This document shows, in pieces, positions 18,550-26,824 of a stretch of 64,000 nucleotides of DNA. This DNA is from an uncultured Acetatifactor sp. GTDB taxonomy: Bacteria > Bacillota > Clostridia > Lachnospirales > Lachnospiraceae. The position numbers and the translations under genes are program-made. The stretch spans positions 9,905 through 73,904 of the forward strand of contig CAJTZD010000005.1 of NCBI GenBank assembly GCA_910584235.1, given 5' to 3'. The notes under the pieces were generated by a model. The model was given only the letters and a program-made list of their open reading frames with translations. It was not told where the DNA came from and made no database searches. Within the stretch, counting starts at the first letter, position 1. Each line of letters begins with the position of its first letter.

Positions 18550-18578
18550 CTTAGAAAATCTTCACTCCGTTCACACTT
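18550..18578 (-). repeat. Partial terminal fragment of the stop-codon-associated repeat
   Basis: On the minus strand this reads AAGTGTGAACGGAGTG followed by AAGATTTTCTAAG. It matches the left end of copy A (AAGTGTGCAAAGATTTTCTAAG) apart from eight extra bases. It lies about 50 bp downstream of complete copy B and just before the isomerase gene, as if a second insertion or duplication has decayed here. Confidence 0.5.
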
Positions 18579-18627
18579 CCCGACAAGAACAATCCGTGAA
18601 AAGAATCTCTTTTCTTGCGATTCTTTC

Positions 18628-18710
18628 GTGTGTAACTTAGAACTTCTTAGCGGGCGTCCTAAAGAGGTTGGCTATGCCCCCTCTTGCCCGCTTAGAAGTT
18701 CATTACACAC
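18628..18710 (-). repeat. Structured stop-codon-associated repeat, copy B (best preserved)
   Basis: This 83-bp element has long imperfect arms (GTGTGTAATGAACTTCTAAG against CTAAGAAGTTCTAAGTTACA) around the inner hairpin AAGAGGGGGC...CCTCTTT. A tail GGATTGTTCTTGTC follows at 18581-18594. Its first 39 bp are coding: they supply the last 12 codons and the TAG stop of the rhamnosidase gene (tail VCNELLSGQEGA). It is the same length as copy A. Confidence 0.8.
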
Positions 18711-21266
18711 TTCATCCGCTTCAAACACATGAAACCCGCTGCCCACCACGCTTCGTTTCCCTGCAAAAACCACTTCCGCCTCCGTGGAAAAAGGCACCGT
18801 CACATACAGTCTGCACTTCCCATAGCTTTTCACCCAGCGCACCGCCACAGCCCCTCTCACCGTCTCCACTTTCGCGTTGACGGACAATAATTTCTTCGGG
18901 AAAAAGGGCTGAATCCGCATCCGCGCAAAGCCTTTCCCGGTGGGTTTGATACCGGCCAAATAAGCGTAAAACCAGTAGGCTGCAGCCCCGTACATGGGAT
19001 GATTGTGGGAATTCATATTAGGGCTTTTCTTCAGTTCAAACCGCTCCCAGACAGTGGTGGCCTCGTTTTGAATCATATACCCGAAAGAGGGGTATTCCTC
19101 CCTGGTCAGAAACGCCCAAGCATCGTCCACATAGCCCTGCTGTGTCAAAGCCTCCAGCAGATATCTGGTGCAGAGATTCCCTGTGGTGATCTTCCCGCCT
19201 CTTTTTACCAGATCCTCATGAATCCGCTGCGCAGCCTCCCTGCGGCGGTTCTCCGGTATGATGCCCAGCCACAGGGCAAAGCTTTGGCACCCCTGAGAGC
19301 CCGTAGCCATCACCGCCCGCTCCTCATCCCACCATTGATCCAGCATGGCCTGGCGAATCTCCCGGGCCAGCTTCCTGTAAAAATCAGCCTCCTCTTTCTT
19401 TCCCAATATCCTGGAAAACTCCTGTAGCAATACAGCATTGTAATAATAATACCCCGTGGACATAAAACTTCCTGGTGTACAGCCCGACCGGGTGGCGTCT
19501 ATGTCCGCCTCCCCGCCCTCACAGGCATAGACCGGCCCAGCCCAGTCCCCATAGTGGGAATAGGAAAGGATATGCCCCTGAGCCATCTCTCCCAGTCTCC
19601 GCTCCCACCGGACAAAGCCATCGTAAGCCCTGCGGATGACATCCGTATTCCCTGTGTGCAGCATGGCCTGCCGGGCGGCGATGAGGAAAGAGGAGCAGAC
19701 CGGGTCTGCCGGGCGGTGCCCCAATACATAGGGCGCGGTACAGGTAATGGCGCCGTCCGCTGACTGCGTGTCCAGGATATCCTCCACCACTTTCGGAAAC
19801 AGCCTGCCAATGTCAAGCTGATAGGGCACTGCCTCAAATCGCACCGTGGCGTCATTAAGCCACCCCAGCCGCTCGTCCCTCTGGGGGCAGTCTGTAAGGA
19901 TGCTGTGAATATTGGCTTTTTCCGTCTGCACCATATTTTTCCAGATTTTGTTCACCAGTGCGCTTCCGCAGTGGAAAAAGCTGTCCAGCACTGCGTCCGT
20001 GTACCAACTCACGGCAGTGATATCCTCCGGCCGTAGTTCCTCCAGCCCCTCTATCTGCACGTAGCGGAATCCGTGGTAAGTGAACTTCGGCCTCCATTCC
20101 TCCAAATCCCTCCCATCCCCCGCCGCAATATAAGTATCCGTACTGCGGGCAGTGCGCAGAGTGTCCATGTACACGGTTCCGTCCTGGTCCAGCCGCTCGG
20201 AAAATTTTAACGTAATCCGCTGTCCCTGCTCCAGTCCTTTCGGAATCCGCAGGGCACATACCCCTGCGATATTCTGTCCGAAATCCGCCAGCCACATCCC
20301 GGATCCCGGAGAATACAAAAGCGCCGCCTTGTATTGTTCCCCGGCTGTCACAGGCTCCAGCACCATGGGCAGATTCTCTCCCCCCGGCGGCTGTACAGGC
20401 TTTACTCGAGAAAACCCGGACACTTTGCCTCCAAAACAATTCCAGTTTTCCTCCTGTCTGCGGGCGTCAAAAGTCTCCCCGTGAAACAGATTGCTGTAAA
20501 CCACAGGCCCTGTGCCCCAGAGCCAGCTTCCGTCTGTACGGATGACTTCCTCCGTACCGTCCTCATAGGTGAGGCTCAGCACAAGCGCCAGCTGGGGAAT
20601 GCCAAAGAAACGCACACTGTCCCACCCTCTGGAGCTACAGTCCCCATTCCGCCGCCAGCCCTGCCCCAGGATAGCGCTGATACAGTTTTCCTTTTCCAGC
20701 AGCCCCTCCGTCTCCGGAAGATATGCAAAATAGCAATGCCTGGTATAGTCGGAAATCGCCGGGTCCAACACAGCCTGATCCAGCTTTCTGCCATTCAGGT
20801 ACAGCTCGTGAAATCCCAGTCCACAGGCATAGCAAACAGCATGAGCCACCCTTTTTTCCAGCACAAAATCTTTCTTAAAATAGACCGCCCGCTCCCCCTG
20901 ATCCTCTGACGCGGCAATCCAGGTGGTCTCATACCTCTGCAGCCCTGACCGGAAAAAGAATTCCTCCCGCTCCCTGCTGACCTCACCTCTGTGATCCCGC
21001 AGTGCAATCCCCAGGGATATTCTTCTCTCCTTTGGCAGCACGGCCCCTCCATAGACAGCCTCCTGCTCTTCACTTTCCACCCAGCCTGTATCCCACAGCG
21101 TCCGGGGCCCGCACCACACCCTCAGCCTGTACGCGGCCTGACGCACATTTTTGCCATCCGCCTCCGCCGCCCAGGAAATCACAGGATTCTCGCGCGCCGT
21201 TATCCTGTACCTGCCCTGGCCCTTTAGCTGCCCGTAATCCAGCCTGATATTTTTTACACAAAGCAT
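18672..21266 (-). CDS. Alpha-L-rhamnosidase, GH78 family (second copy)
   Basis: About 864 residues, cytosolic. The GH78 N-terminal carbohydrate-binding region (WAAEADGKNVRQAAYRLRVW) is followed by YACGLGFHELYLNGRKLDQA. The catalytic barrel has ILTDCPQRDERLGWLNDATV, in which the DER glutamate is the expected acid. The ATG at 21264-21266 has a near-perfect AAGGAGG. Earlier in-frame codons lie inside the SGNH gene and are rejected. The C-terminus is odd: its last 12 residues (VCNELLSGQEGA) are encoded by repeat copy B, so the natural end was probably just before. The sequence differs clearly from the first GH78, so specificity likely differs. Confidence 0.92.
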   Translation of the reverse strand: MLCVKNIRLDYGQLKGQGRYRITARENPVISWAAEADGKNVRQAAYRLRVWCGPRTLWDTGWVESEEQEAVYGGAVLPKERRISLGIALRDHRGEVSREREEFFFRSGLQRYETTWIAASEDQGERAVYFKKDFVLEKRVAHAVCYACGLGFHELYLNGRKLDQAVLDPAISDYTRHCYFAYLPETEGLLEKENCISAILGQGWRRNGDCSSRGWDSVRFFGIPQLALVLSLTYEDGTEEVIRTDGSWLWGTGPVVYSNLFHGETFDARRQEENWNCFGGKVSGFSRVKPVQPPGGENLPMVLEPVTAGEQYKAALLYSPGSGMWLADFGQNIAGVCALRIPKGLEQGQRITLKFSERLDQDGTVYMDTLRTARSTDTYIAAGDGRDLEEWRPKFTYHGFRYVQIEGLEELRPEDITAVSWYTDAVLDSFFHCGSALVNKIWKNMVQTEKANIHSILTDCPQRDERLGWLNDATVRFEAVPYQLDIGRLFPKVVEDILDTQSADGAITCTAPYVLGHRPADPVCSSFLIAARQAMLHTGNTDVIRRAYDGFVRWERRLGEMAQGHILSYSHYGDWAGPVYACEGGEADIDATRSGCTPGSFMSTGYYYYNAVLLQEFSRILGKKEEADFYRKLAREIRQAMLDQWWDEERAVMATGSQGCQSFALWLGIIPENRRREAAQRIHEDLVKRGGKITTGNLCTRYLLEALTQQGYVDDAWAFLTREEYPSFGYMIQNEATTVWERFELKKSPNMNSHNHPMYGAAAYWFYAYLAGIKPTGKGFARMRIQPFFPKKLLSVNAKVETVRGAVAVRWVKSYGKCRLYVTVPFSTEAEVVFAGKRSVVGSGFHVFEADEVCNELLSGQEGA

Positions 21267-21286
21267 TTCGCTTCCTCCTTGTTTCT

Positions 21287-22015
21287 TCAAAATTCCAAAA
21301 TCATTTCCAACAAAGAGACCGCAAAGAGCCAGTGCAGATTCTCTGTGGGATGATTGATCCCATTGGCCAGAAGTCTGGTCACATCCGCCCCCCAGGCCTC
21401 CAGCTGCTTCCATTTCGCATAACAGTCACAGACCGGAATTTCATTCCGCGCGCACACTTCCCTGGCCTTTTCCATGTAAACGTCCATCTCGCCTTTCACC
21501 TGGTGGGCTGTGATCTGTTCCGCCACAGACCGGATAGAAACAATTTCCATTTCCTCCGCTATTTTTGTCCCAATCATATTGGGTGTCATAAAAATGGTCT
21601 CAGTTCCAGCTTCTTTTAGTTTCCCAAAGATCCCCTCCAGCGCTTCCTCATAAACAGAAAGCCCCTCCAGGCCCAAATTCACGTCATTCAGTCCGTAACA
21701 GACCACCGCCAGATCCGGGTGGAAATCTATGACATCCCGCAACACCCTGTCTCTGCCCGAGAGCGCATTGTCTCCGCTGATGCCTGCATTGATTACATTC
21801 ACAGCCACAGCGGGAAACAACTCTCCCAACATACGCTCCAGCTTATGATGATAAGCTTGCCAGCTACGAAATTTTGTCTCAACAGAACCCTCTTTTGTAG
21901 CATAGATTTCAAAACATCCCTGGGTCACGCTGTCCCCCAGAAACGCAATCATCAGCGGCCGAGCACCCCGGCCCGGACTGCAGGCACGCTCTCTGATTTT
22001 TTCCGCAAACTTCAT
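21287..22015 (-). CDS. SGNH/GDSL-family hydrolase, probable carbohydrate esterase
   Basis: A 242-residue enzyme. Block I is FLGDSVTQG with the serine nucleophile, block III is YGLNDVN, and block V is NGINHP with the catalytic histidine. This is the pattern of GDSL esterases of the rhamnogalacturonan acetylesterase/YesT type. No signal peptide is seen, so it would deacetylate imported oligosaccharides. The ATG at 22013-22015 has AAGGAAG upstream; the longer frame has no ribosome site. It is the first gene of the rhamnoside run, 20 bp before the GH78 gene, with a possible promoter at 22096-22125. The assignment to pectin deacetylation is inferred from context. Confidence 0.85.
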   Translation of the reverse strand: MKFAEKIRERACSPGRGARPLMIAFLGDSVTQGCFEIYATKEGSVETKFRSWQAYHHKLERMLGELFPAVAVNVINAGISGDNALSGRDRVLRDVIDFHPDLAVVCYGLNDVNLGLEGLSVYEEALEGIFGKLKEAGTETIFMTPNMIGTKIAEEMEIVSIRSVAEQITAHQVKGEMDVYMEKAREVCARNEIPVCDCYAKWKQLEAWGADVTRLLANGINHPTENLHWLFAVSLLEMILEF

Positions 22016-22095
22016 AGGATTTCTTCCTTTCTTTCGTTTCTGTTTTTTCATATTATTTCAATCGTTTTTGCATCTGCCTCATTATTCACAAGGAT

Positions 22096-22125
22096 ATTAT
22101 ACCGATACTACAGCAGAATTTTAAA
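22096..22125 (-). promoter_or_regulatory. Possible promoter of the rhamnoside-utilization operon
   Basis: Minus strand: TATAAT (22096-22101) with a weak TTTAAA (22120-22125) at 18 bp. A poor -35 box is expected of an activator-dependent promoter, in line with control by the YesN regulator. No transcription data are available. Confidence 0.45.
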
Positions 22126-22208
22126 TTGCATTTCTCCGTCATCCATAGCACTCTTTGGACCGGCAAGGCATCGAATAAATTAATTTTTGTGAAATTAAGC
22201 CAAAAACC

Positions 22209-22237
22209 TGGACAAGCATCCGCCTCCCTGTTACAAT
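22209..22237 (+). promoter_or_regulatory. Promoter of the Rpn-family gene
   Basis: TGGACA (22209-22214), 17-bp spacer, TACAAT (22232-22237), about 90 bp before the gene start. The divergent gap 22016-22326 contains this promoter and the opposing one, and nothing else obvious. Confidence 0.6.
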
Positions 22238-22326
22238 AAAAATATCTCTCAGGAATATGTAATTCTTTTTTTCAATCGCAGTTCTGCGGCATTTTTCCGG
22301 AGACAAAATTTTAAGAAAGGACGATT

Positions 22327-23253
22327 ATGTCAATGAATCAAAACAAGACAACAGAAATCTCAAACCGGGAAGTAAAATCCAGCGCGTTCATCACTTTGTT
22401 CAGCGACCCGAAAAATGCAGCGCAACTGTATTCCGCGCTGGAGGACGTCCAGGTGTCCCCTGCGGACATCCATTACACTACGCTGGAGGGTGTACTGTTC
22501 ATCGCGCGCAAAAACGATATGGCTTTCACAGTCAAGAACCGCGTGCTGGTCATCAGCGAGCACCAGTCTACCCTGAACAGCAACATGCCCCTGCGCGACA
22601 TTATCTATTATGGACGCACCATGGAAAAGCTGATTGACAAAAGGGCCCTCTACCGGAATCGACAGCTTCCAATCCCCACGCCGGAATTTTTCGTTTTCTA
22701 CAATGGAAATGAACCTTTTCCGTCCGAAAAAATACTGAAACTCTCCGATTCTTATCTTGAAAAGACATCCATTCCTATGCTAGAATGTATGGTAAAGGTA
22801 ATCAATATCAATCTACCGGAAAATCATTCCGTTCTACAGAAATGCAAGCCGCTGTATGAATATTCCTGGTTCGTACAGCGCATCCGGGAATATATGGCAG
22901 AGGGTAACGGTCAAGATGCCGCAATCATCCATGCCGTAAAAGATTGTGAGAAAGAGAATATCTTTGCAGAATTTGTGCGAGAGCATGGCTCGGAGGTGAT
23001 CAATATGCTATATACACAGTTTAATATGGAAGATGCTTTAGAAGTTCGGTATGAAGAGGGCTTTGAGGATGGCGCGTTAAAAAAGCTGGTAGAGCAGGTA
23101 TGCCGGAAACTGGCAAAGGGGAAATCCTCCGAAACCATTGCTGAGGAATTGGAGGAACCCCTTGAAACTGTGACAGGAATCTGTGATGCCGCCCAAAAAT
23201 GTGGTTCCTATTCTGATACAAAAGCAGTATTTCGTACATTACTAAACATATAG
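22327..23253 (+). CDS. Rpn-family recombination-promoting nuclease/putative transposase (PD-(D/E)XK)
   Basis: A 308-residue protein of the PDDEXK_2/Rpn type that is abundant in Lachnospiraceae. The core shows VLVISEHQSTLNSNMPLRDI, the E-x-QS-x-N-x-NMPLR signature containing the nuclease acidic residue and glutamine. It is followed by YGRTMEKLI and PEFFVFYNGNE. The C-terminal part ends in helices (EEGFEDGALKKLVEQVCRKL) and lacks the long KEE repeats seen in some relatives. Rpn proteins are DNA endonucleases implicated in recombination; the role here is not known. It has its own promoter and terminator, so it behaves as a single-gene unit. Confidence 0.85.
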   Translation: MSMNQNKTTEISNREVKSSAFITLFSDPKNAAQLYSALEDVQVSPADIHYTTLEGVLFIARKNDMAFTVKNRVLVISEHQSTLNSNMPLRDIIYYGRTMEKLIDKRALYRNRQLPIPTPEFFVFYNGNEPFPSEKILKLSDSYLEKTSIPMLECMVKVININLPENHSVLQKCKPLYEYSWFVQRIREYMAEGNGQDAAIIHAVKDCEKENIFAEFVREHGSEVINMLYTQFNMEDALEVRYEEGFEDGALKKLVEQVCRKLAKGKSSETIAEELEEPLETVTGICDAAQKCGSYSDTKAVFRTLLNI

Positions 23254-23261
23254 TCATTTTT

Positions 23262-23290
23262 AAAGAGGGGGGGCAGAGCACCCCCTTTTG
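23262..23290 (+). terminator. Terminator of the Rpn-family gene
   Basis: A GGGGG/CCCCC stem flanked by AAAG and TTTTG, nine bases after the stop codon. The T run is short, so strength is moderate. Confidence 0.55.
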
Positions 23291-23377
23291 TAAACGGACT
23301 ATAAATACAAACTCCTCCGGGACAAGCATTCTAACAAGTCCGCACTGGTTCATTCCATATAAAAACTTCCCTCAGCC

Positions 23378-24103
23378 TCACAGCACCCCAAACAGAGCCC
23401 CAATATCCTCATCCTCAATGATCCTGCTGCTGGGCCTCCCCTCGTTGGCTAACATAGCCTCCACCCGGTTGGCGATGGTCACATCAATGAACCGTCCGAT
23501 TTCAATCCCCCGCAACTCAAAGAAAAGCAGCGGCTGCTCGTCCAGGCGCACCCCCACCCCGTAAAGCGCCGCTGCCACATGCTTGCACAGAAGCGCCCAG
23601 TCCAGACAGCTGCAGCTAAAGCTAATCTCCCTGGGAGTGGGAAACAGCCCGTCCTTTCCCTGAAACAGCTCCTGCATCTGCACCGGGAAATTCCCGTTCA
23701 GCAGCTCCTCCATATTTTCAATCTTGCTGCCGCATTTCTCAATGATGCTCTGGCATTTTTCCTCTGAGAGAGGACTGATGCGGATCTCCACCTTGTAGGG
23801 CACCTTGCGGGTTCCCTGGACCCTGGCCAGGATCTTCCCTTTCTGAATCTTTAAATCCAACACCGCGCCGGCCCGCACATACCGCTTCCCCCGGTCCAGG
23901 CGGCTCTCATAATCCGCATACTGCTCCAGGTTCTCGCACCATGCTCTGCCCCACCAGTTCTGCACGATATTCCGTCCCTGCACCGTCACCGGCTCCAGCT
24001 TGTTTCCTTTCTTTTTTTCTTTCTTCTTGCTCTCCGCCGCGTTCCTCTGTATCTCCGTAGCCGTGGGCTGCCCATAGGCCATGGTATCCCAGTATTTGCT
24101 CAT
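23378..24103 (-). CDS. SWIM zinc-finger protein paired with an SNF2 helicase
   Basis: A 241-residue protein. The C-terminal SWIM motif is CSCLDWALLCKH (Cys164, Cys166, Cys173, His175). A basic Lys-rich stretch (AESKKKEKKKGNK) lies near residue 23 and a conserved WWGRAWCENLEQYADYESRL block near residue 50. SWIM domains bind DNA or protein. It starts 19 bp after the SNF2 stop. In many bacteria the SWIM domain is fused to or next to such a helicase, so a joint DNA-linked role is likely, though the process is unknown. Confidence 0.85.
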   Translation of the reverse strand: MSKYWDTMAYGQPTATEIQRNAAESKKKEKKKGNKLEPVTVQGRNIVQNWWGRAWCENLEQYADYESRLDRGKRYVRAGAVLDLKIQKGKILARVQGTRKVPYKVEIRISPLSEEKCQSIIEKCGSKIENMEELLNGNFPVQMQELFQGKDGLFPTPREISFSCSCLDWALLCKHVAAALYGVGVRLDEQPLLFFELRGIEIGRFIDVTIANRVEAMLANEGRPSSRIIEDEDIGALFGVL

Positions 24104-24122
24104 CCGCTTCTCACCATTCCTT

Positions 24123-26747
24123 TCAAGCTTTCGGCAGCTCCAGCCGCAGCATGGACATCAGCTCCTCATTGTTCAGCTCCGTAATCCATTTTTCGCCCCC
24201 AGACCCTATGACATTCTCCGCCAGCTCCTTTTTGGAGGCAATCATGGCGTCAATCTTCTCCTCGATAGTCCCCTGGCACACCAGCTTGTGAACCACCACA
24301 TTTTTCTTCTGGCCAATACGGAACGCCCTGTCCGTGGCCTGATTCTCCACCGCCGGATTCCACCACCTGTCAAAATGAATCACATGATTGGCTTTCGTCA
24401 GATTCAGGCCTGTCCCTCCTGCTTTCACAGACACAACCATAAAGGGTACATATTTCTCCCCCTGAAATTCCTCCACTATCTTCCCCCGCTTTGCCACCGG
24501 CGTCCCGCCGTGGAGCACATAGCCCTTATGCCCGAACACCTGCTCCAAAAAGGCGGCCAGATATTCCGTAATCTCCTTGAACTGCGTGAATACAATGACC
24601 CGCTCCCGCTTTTCGTAGATGGTCTCACAGATATCCTTTAACAGCAGCAGCTTCCCGCTCTCCTCCATGGCATAGGCCTCCTGCCCCAGATACTGATCCG
24701 GGTGATTGCAGATCTGCTTCAGCTTCATAATGGTGGTAAGGATAATGCCGCTGCGCTGAATCCCCTCTGTAAGCGCAATCTTCTGCTCCATGTCCGCCAC
24801 GGCTTTCCGGTACAGGACCACCTGCTTCTTTGTCAACGTGACATAGTCCACGCTCTCCAGCTTCTCCGGCAGATCCGAGATAATCTTCTTATCCGTCTTC
24901 ACCCGCCTGAGCATAAAGGGCGACACCATTGTCTTCAATCGCATATAGCCCTCCGGATGCTGGTCCAGGGCTTTGCAGTATTCATGAAATTCCTTTGCGG
25001 AGCCCAAAAGCCCCTTGTTCAGAAAATCAAACAAAGACCAAAGGTTCATCAGTTCATTCTCGATAGGCGTTCCTGTCATCACAATGCGCATTCTGGCGGA
25101 CAGCTTCTTAATCTCTCTGGTCTGTTTCGTACCTGGATTCTTGATAGCCTGAGCCTCGTCTAAAATCACACAGTCCCAGGGAATCTCCTGGAGCCCCTTG
25201 ACCCGGGCCGCCATGCCATATGTGGTAATGGTTAAAAACGCCGGATTTTGGTTCAACTCCTCTTCCAGCGCCGCCGCGGTCTTTCCATGGAGAATCTGAA
25301 AGTCCATCCGGGGAGCAAACTTCTGGGCCTCCCTCTGCCAGTTGCCCAACAGCGAGGCAGGCAGCACCAGCAGCACCCTGGCGGAGGAATTGGCGCATCG
25401 CATCCTCTCCAGATAAGCCAGCACCTGCACCGTTTTCCCCAGTCCCATATCATCCGCCAGACAGGCCCCGAACCCCAACTGGTCCATATAGTCCAGCCAG
25501 GTATACCCATTCTTCTGATAAGGCCGCAGGGTGGCCTGAAAGCTTTTGGGAACCGGCGCTTTCCGTATGGTCTCCGGCTTTCTCAAATGCATCAGAAACT
25601 CCGAAAGCCACTCCCCATTGGATACCCCAGTCCCCACGTCAAACAGCTTGTTCTTCTGCCCCAGTTCTATCTGCATGGCATCAAAAAGCGTCATCTCTCC
25701 GGGCATCTCCTGAAGCCGCGCCAGAAGCTCCCGCAGCCTTTCATGATCCACTTCCACCCATTTCCCTTTTAAAAGCGCCAGTCCGTCCGTCTGCTCTAAA
25801 AGCTTCCTGATATCCTCCTCCGTCAGTTCCATTCCGTCCACCACCAGCTTAGGCCGCACGGAAATCAGCGTGTCAAAGCCCAGCATGGCAGGCTTGTTCT
25901 CCCCCAGGCTGGCCTCCAAAGACACGGAAGACGCTTTCTTTTTCCACCAATTGGGAATCCGGCACAGAATCCCCACCTGCTCTATGGCCTCAATGTCCTT
26001 TAAAAACGTGTACGCCTCCTGCGCCGTCAGCCGCAGCGCATGAAACATTTCCCCGGTGTCCACAAAGCCGCCGATGAGCTGGGAAACCTCCGCCGCGCGG
26101 TTTAAGCAGGACAGAAGCTTTAACAGCTTCTCCCGTTCGTTGCGATACTCTGTCAGGGCATATTTTAAGGGCACATGGCGCACCTTTCCGTCCTTTCCCT
26201 TTGTGGCGTAGGTGGCAAGGAACGCAAAGGGGAAAGCTTCGTCCTTATGCTCCACCAGATGGAAGAAAATCCGCTCCGGCACATGGAGATGCTGATTTTT
26301 CTCCGTGAGGTACATTTCTACAGTGCCATTGTATTCGGCTATCTCCCTGTGGAAAATCTCCAGAAGTTTTTGAAAGATACTTAAGATCCATTTGGCGTTT
26401 ATGTACTCCGCCCCGATGGCAAAGGGCACTGCCTTTAGCAGGGTCTCCACATCCTCCCCTGAGGGTTTAAACTCCACCTTTTCCCTGGCAAGCTCCAGCT
26501 CCGGGAGACTGGTCAGACCCTTTAAAAATACTTCCGATACCAGGCGCAGAAAGCTCCCTGTGGCCGTAAGTCCAGCCGGCTTCTCCGCAAATCCCATCTC
26601 ATACAGGGCATAATACCTGTCCGATGCAAACCGGTGTCCCCAGGAATCCTCTTCCCCGGTATTCCAGGATGCCTGTGCGTCCAGACAGAATTCTTTTTCC
26701 GTAAAAATGAATTGCAGAATCTCTGTCCGATCCTGTGTTTTTTCCAT
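24123..26747 (-). CDS. SNF2/Rad54-family DEAD/DEAH-box ATPase
   Basis: 874 residues. Walker A is DDMGLGKTVQVLAYL, the Walker B motif is VILDEAQAIKN, and motif III is VMTGTPIENELMNLWSLFDF. The C-terminal helicase half shows VIVFTQFKEITEYLAAFL, VKAGGTGLNLTKANHVIHFD and the motif VI region NQATDRAFRIGQKKNV. The first ~420 residues are a bacterial HepA-type N-terminal extension. The protein would use ATP to move along or remodel protein-DNA complexes. It is translated just before the SWIM protein on the same strand. I see no neighbouring methylase or nuclease that would place the pair in a known defence system. Confidence 0.92.
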   Translation of the reverse strand: MEKTQDRTEILQFIFTEKEFCLDAQASWNTGEEDSWGHRFASDRYYALYEMGFAEKPAGLTATGSFLRLVSEVFLKGLTSLPELELAREKVEFKPSGEDVETLLKAVPFAIGAEYINAKWILSIFQKLLEIFHREIAEYNGTVEMYLTEKNQHLHVPERIFFHLVEHKDEAFPFAFLATYATKGKDGKVRHVPLKYALTEYRNEREKLLKLLSCLNRAAEVSQLIGGFVDTGEMFHALRLTAQEAYTFLKDIEAIEQVGILCRIPNWWKKKASSVSLEASLGENKPAMLGFDTLISVRPKLVVDGMELTEEDIRKLLEQTDGLALLKGKWVEVDHERLRELLARLQEMPGEMTLFDAMQIELGQKNKLFDVGTGVSNGEWLSEFLMHLRKPETIRKAPVPKSFQATLRPYQKNGYTWLDYMDQLGFGACLADDMGLGKTVQVLAYLERMRCANSSARVLLVLPASLLGNWQREAQKFAPRMDFQILHGKTAAALEEELNQNPAFLTITTYGMAARVKGLQEIPWDCVILDEAQAIKNPGTKQTREIKKLSARMRIVMTGTPIENELMNLWSLFDFLNKGLLGSAKEFHEYCKALDQHPEGYMRLKTMVSPFMLRRVKTDKKIISDLPEKLESVDYVTLTKKQVVLYRKAVADMEQKIALTEGIQRSGIILTTIMKLKQICNHPDQYLGQEAYAMEESGKLLLLKDICETIYEKRERVIVFTQFKEITEYLAAFLEQVFGHKGYVLHGGTPVAKRGKIVEEFQGEKYVPFMVVSVKAGGTGLNLTKANHVIHFDRWWNPAVENQATDRAFRIGQKKNVVVHKLVCQGTIEEKIDAMIASKKELAENVIGSGGEKWITELNNEELMSMLRLELPKA

Positions 26748-26824
26748 AGATGTTCCTCTTTCGCTATGATTGCACTAAACCTAGCGTGCTGTATTCCGAT
26801 TCTCTTGTCAATCAAATGATATGA

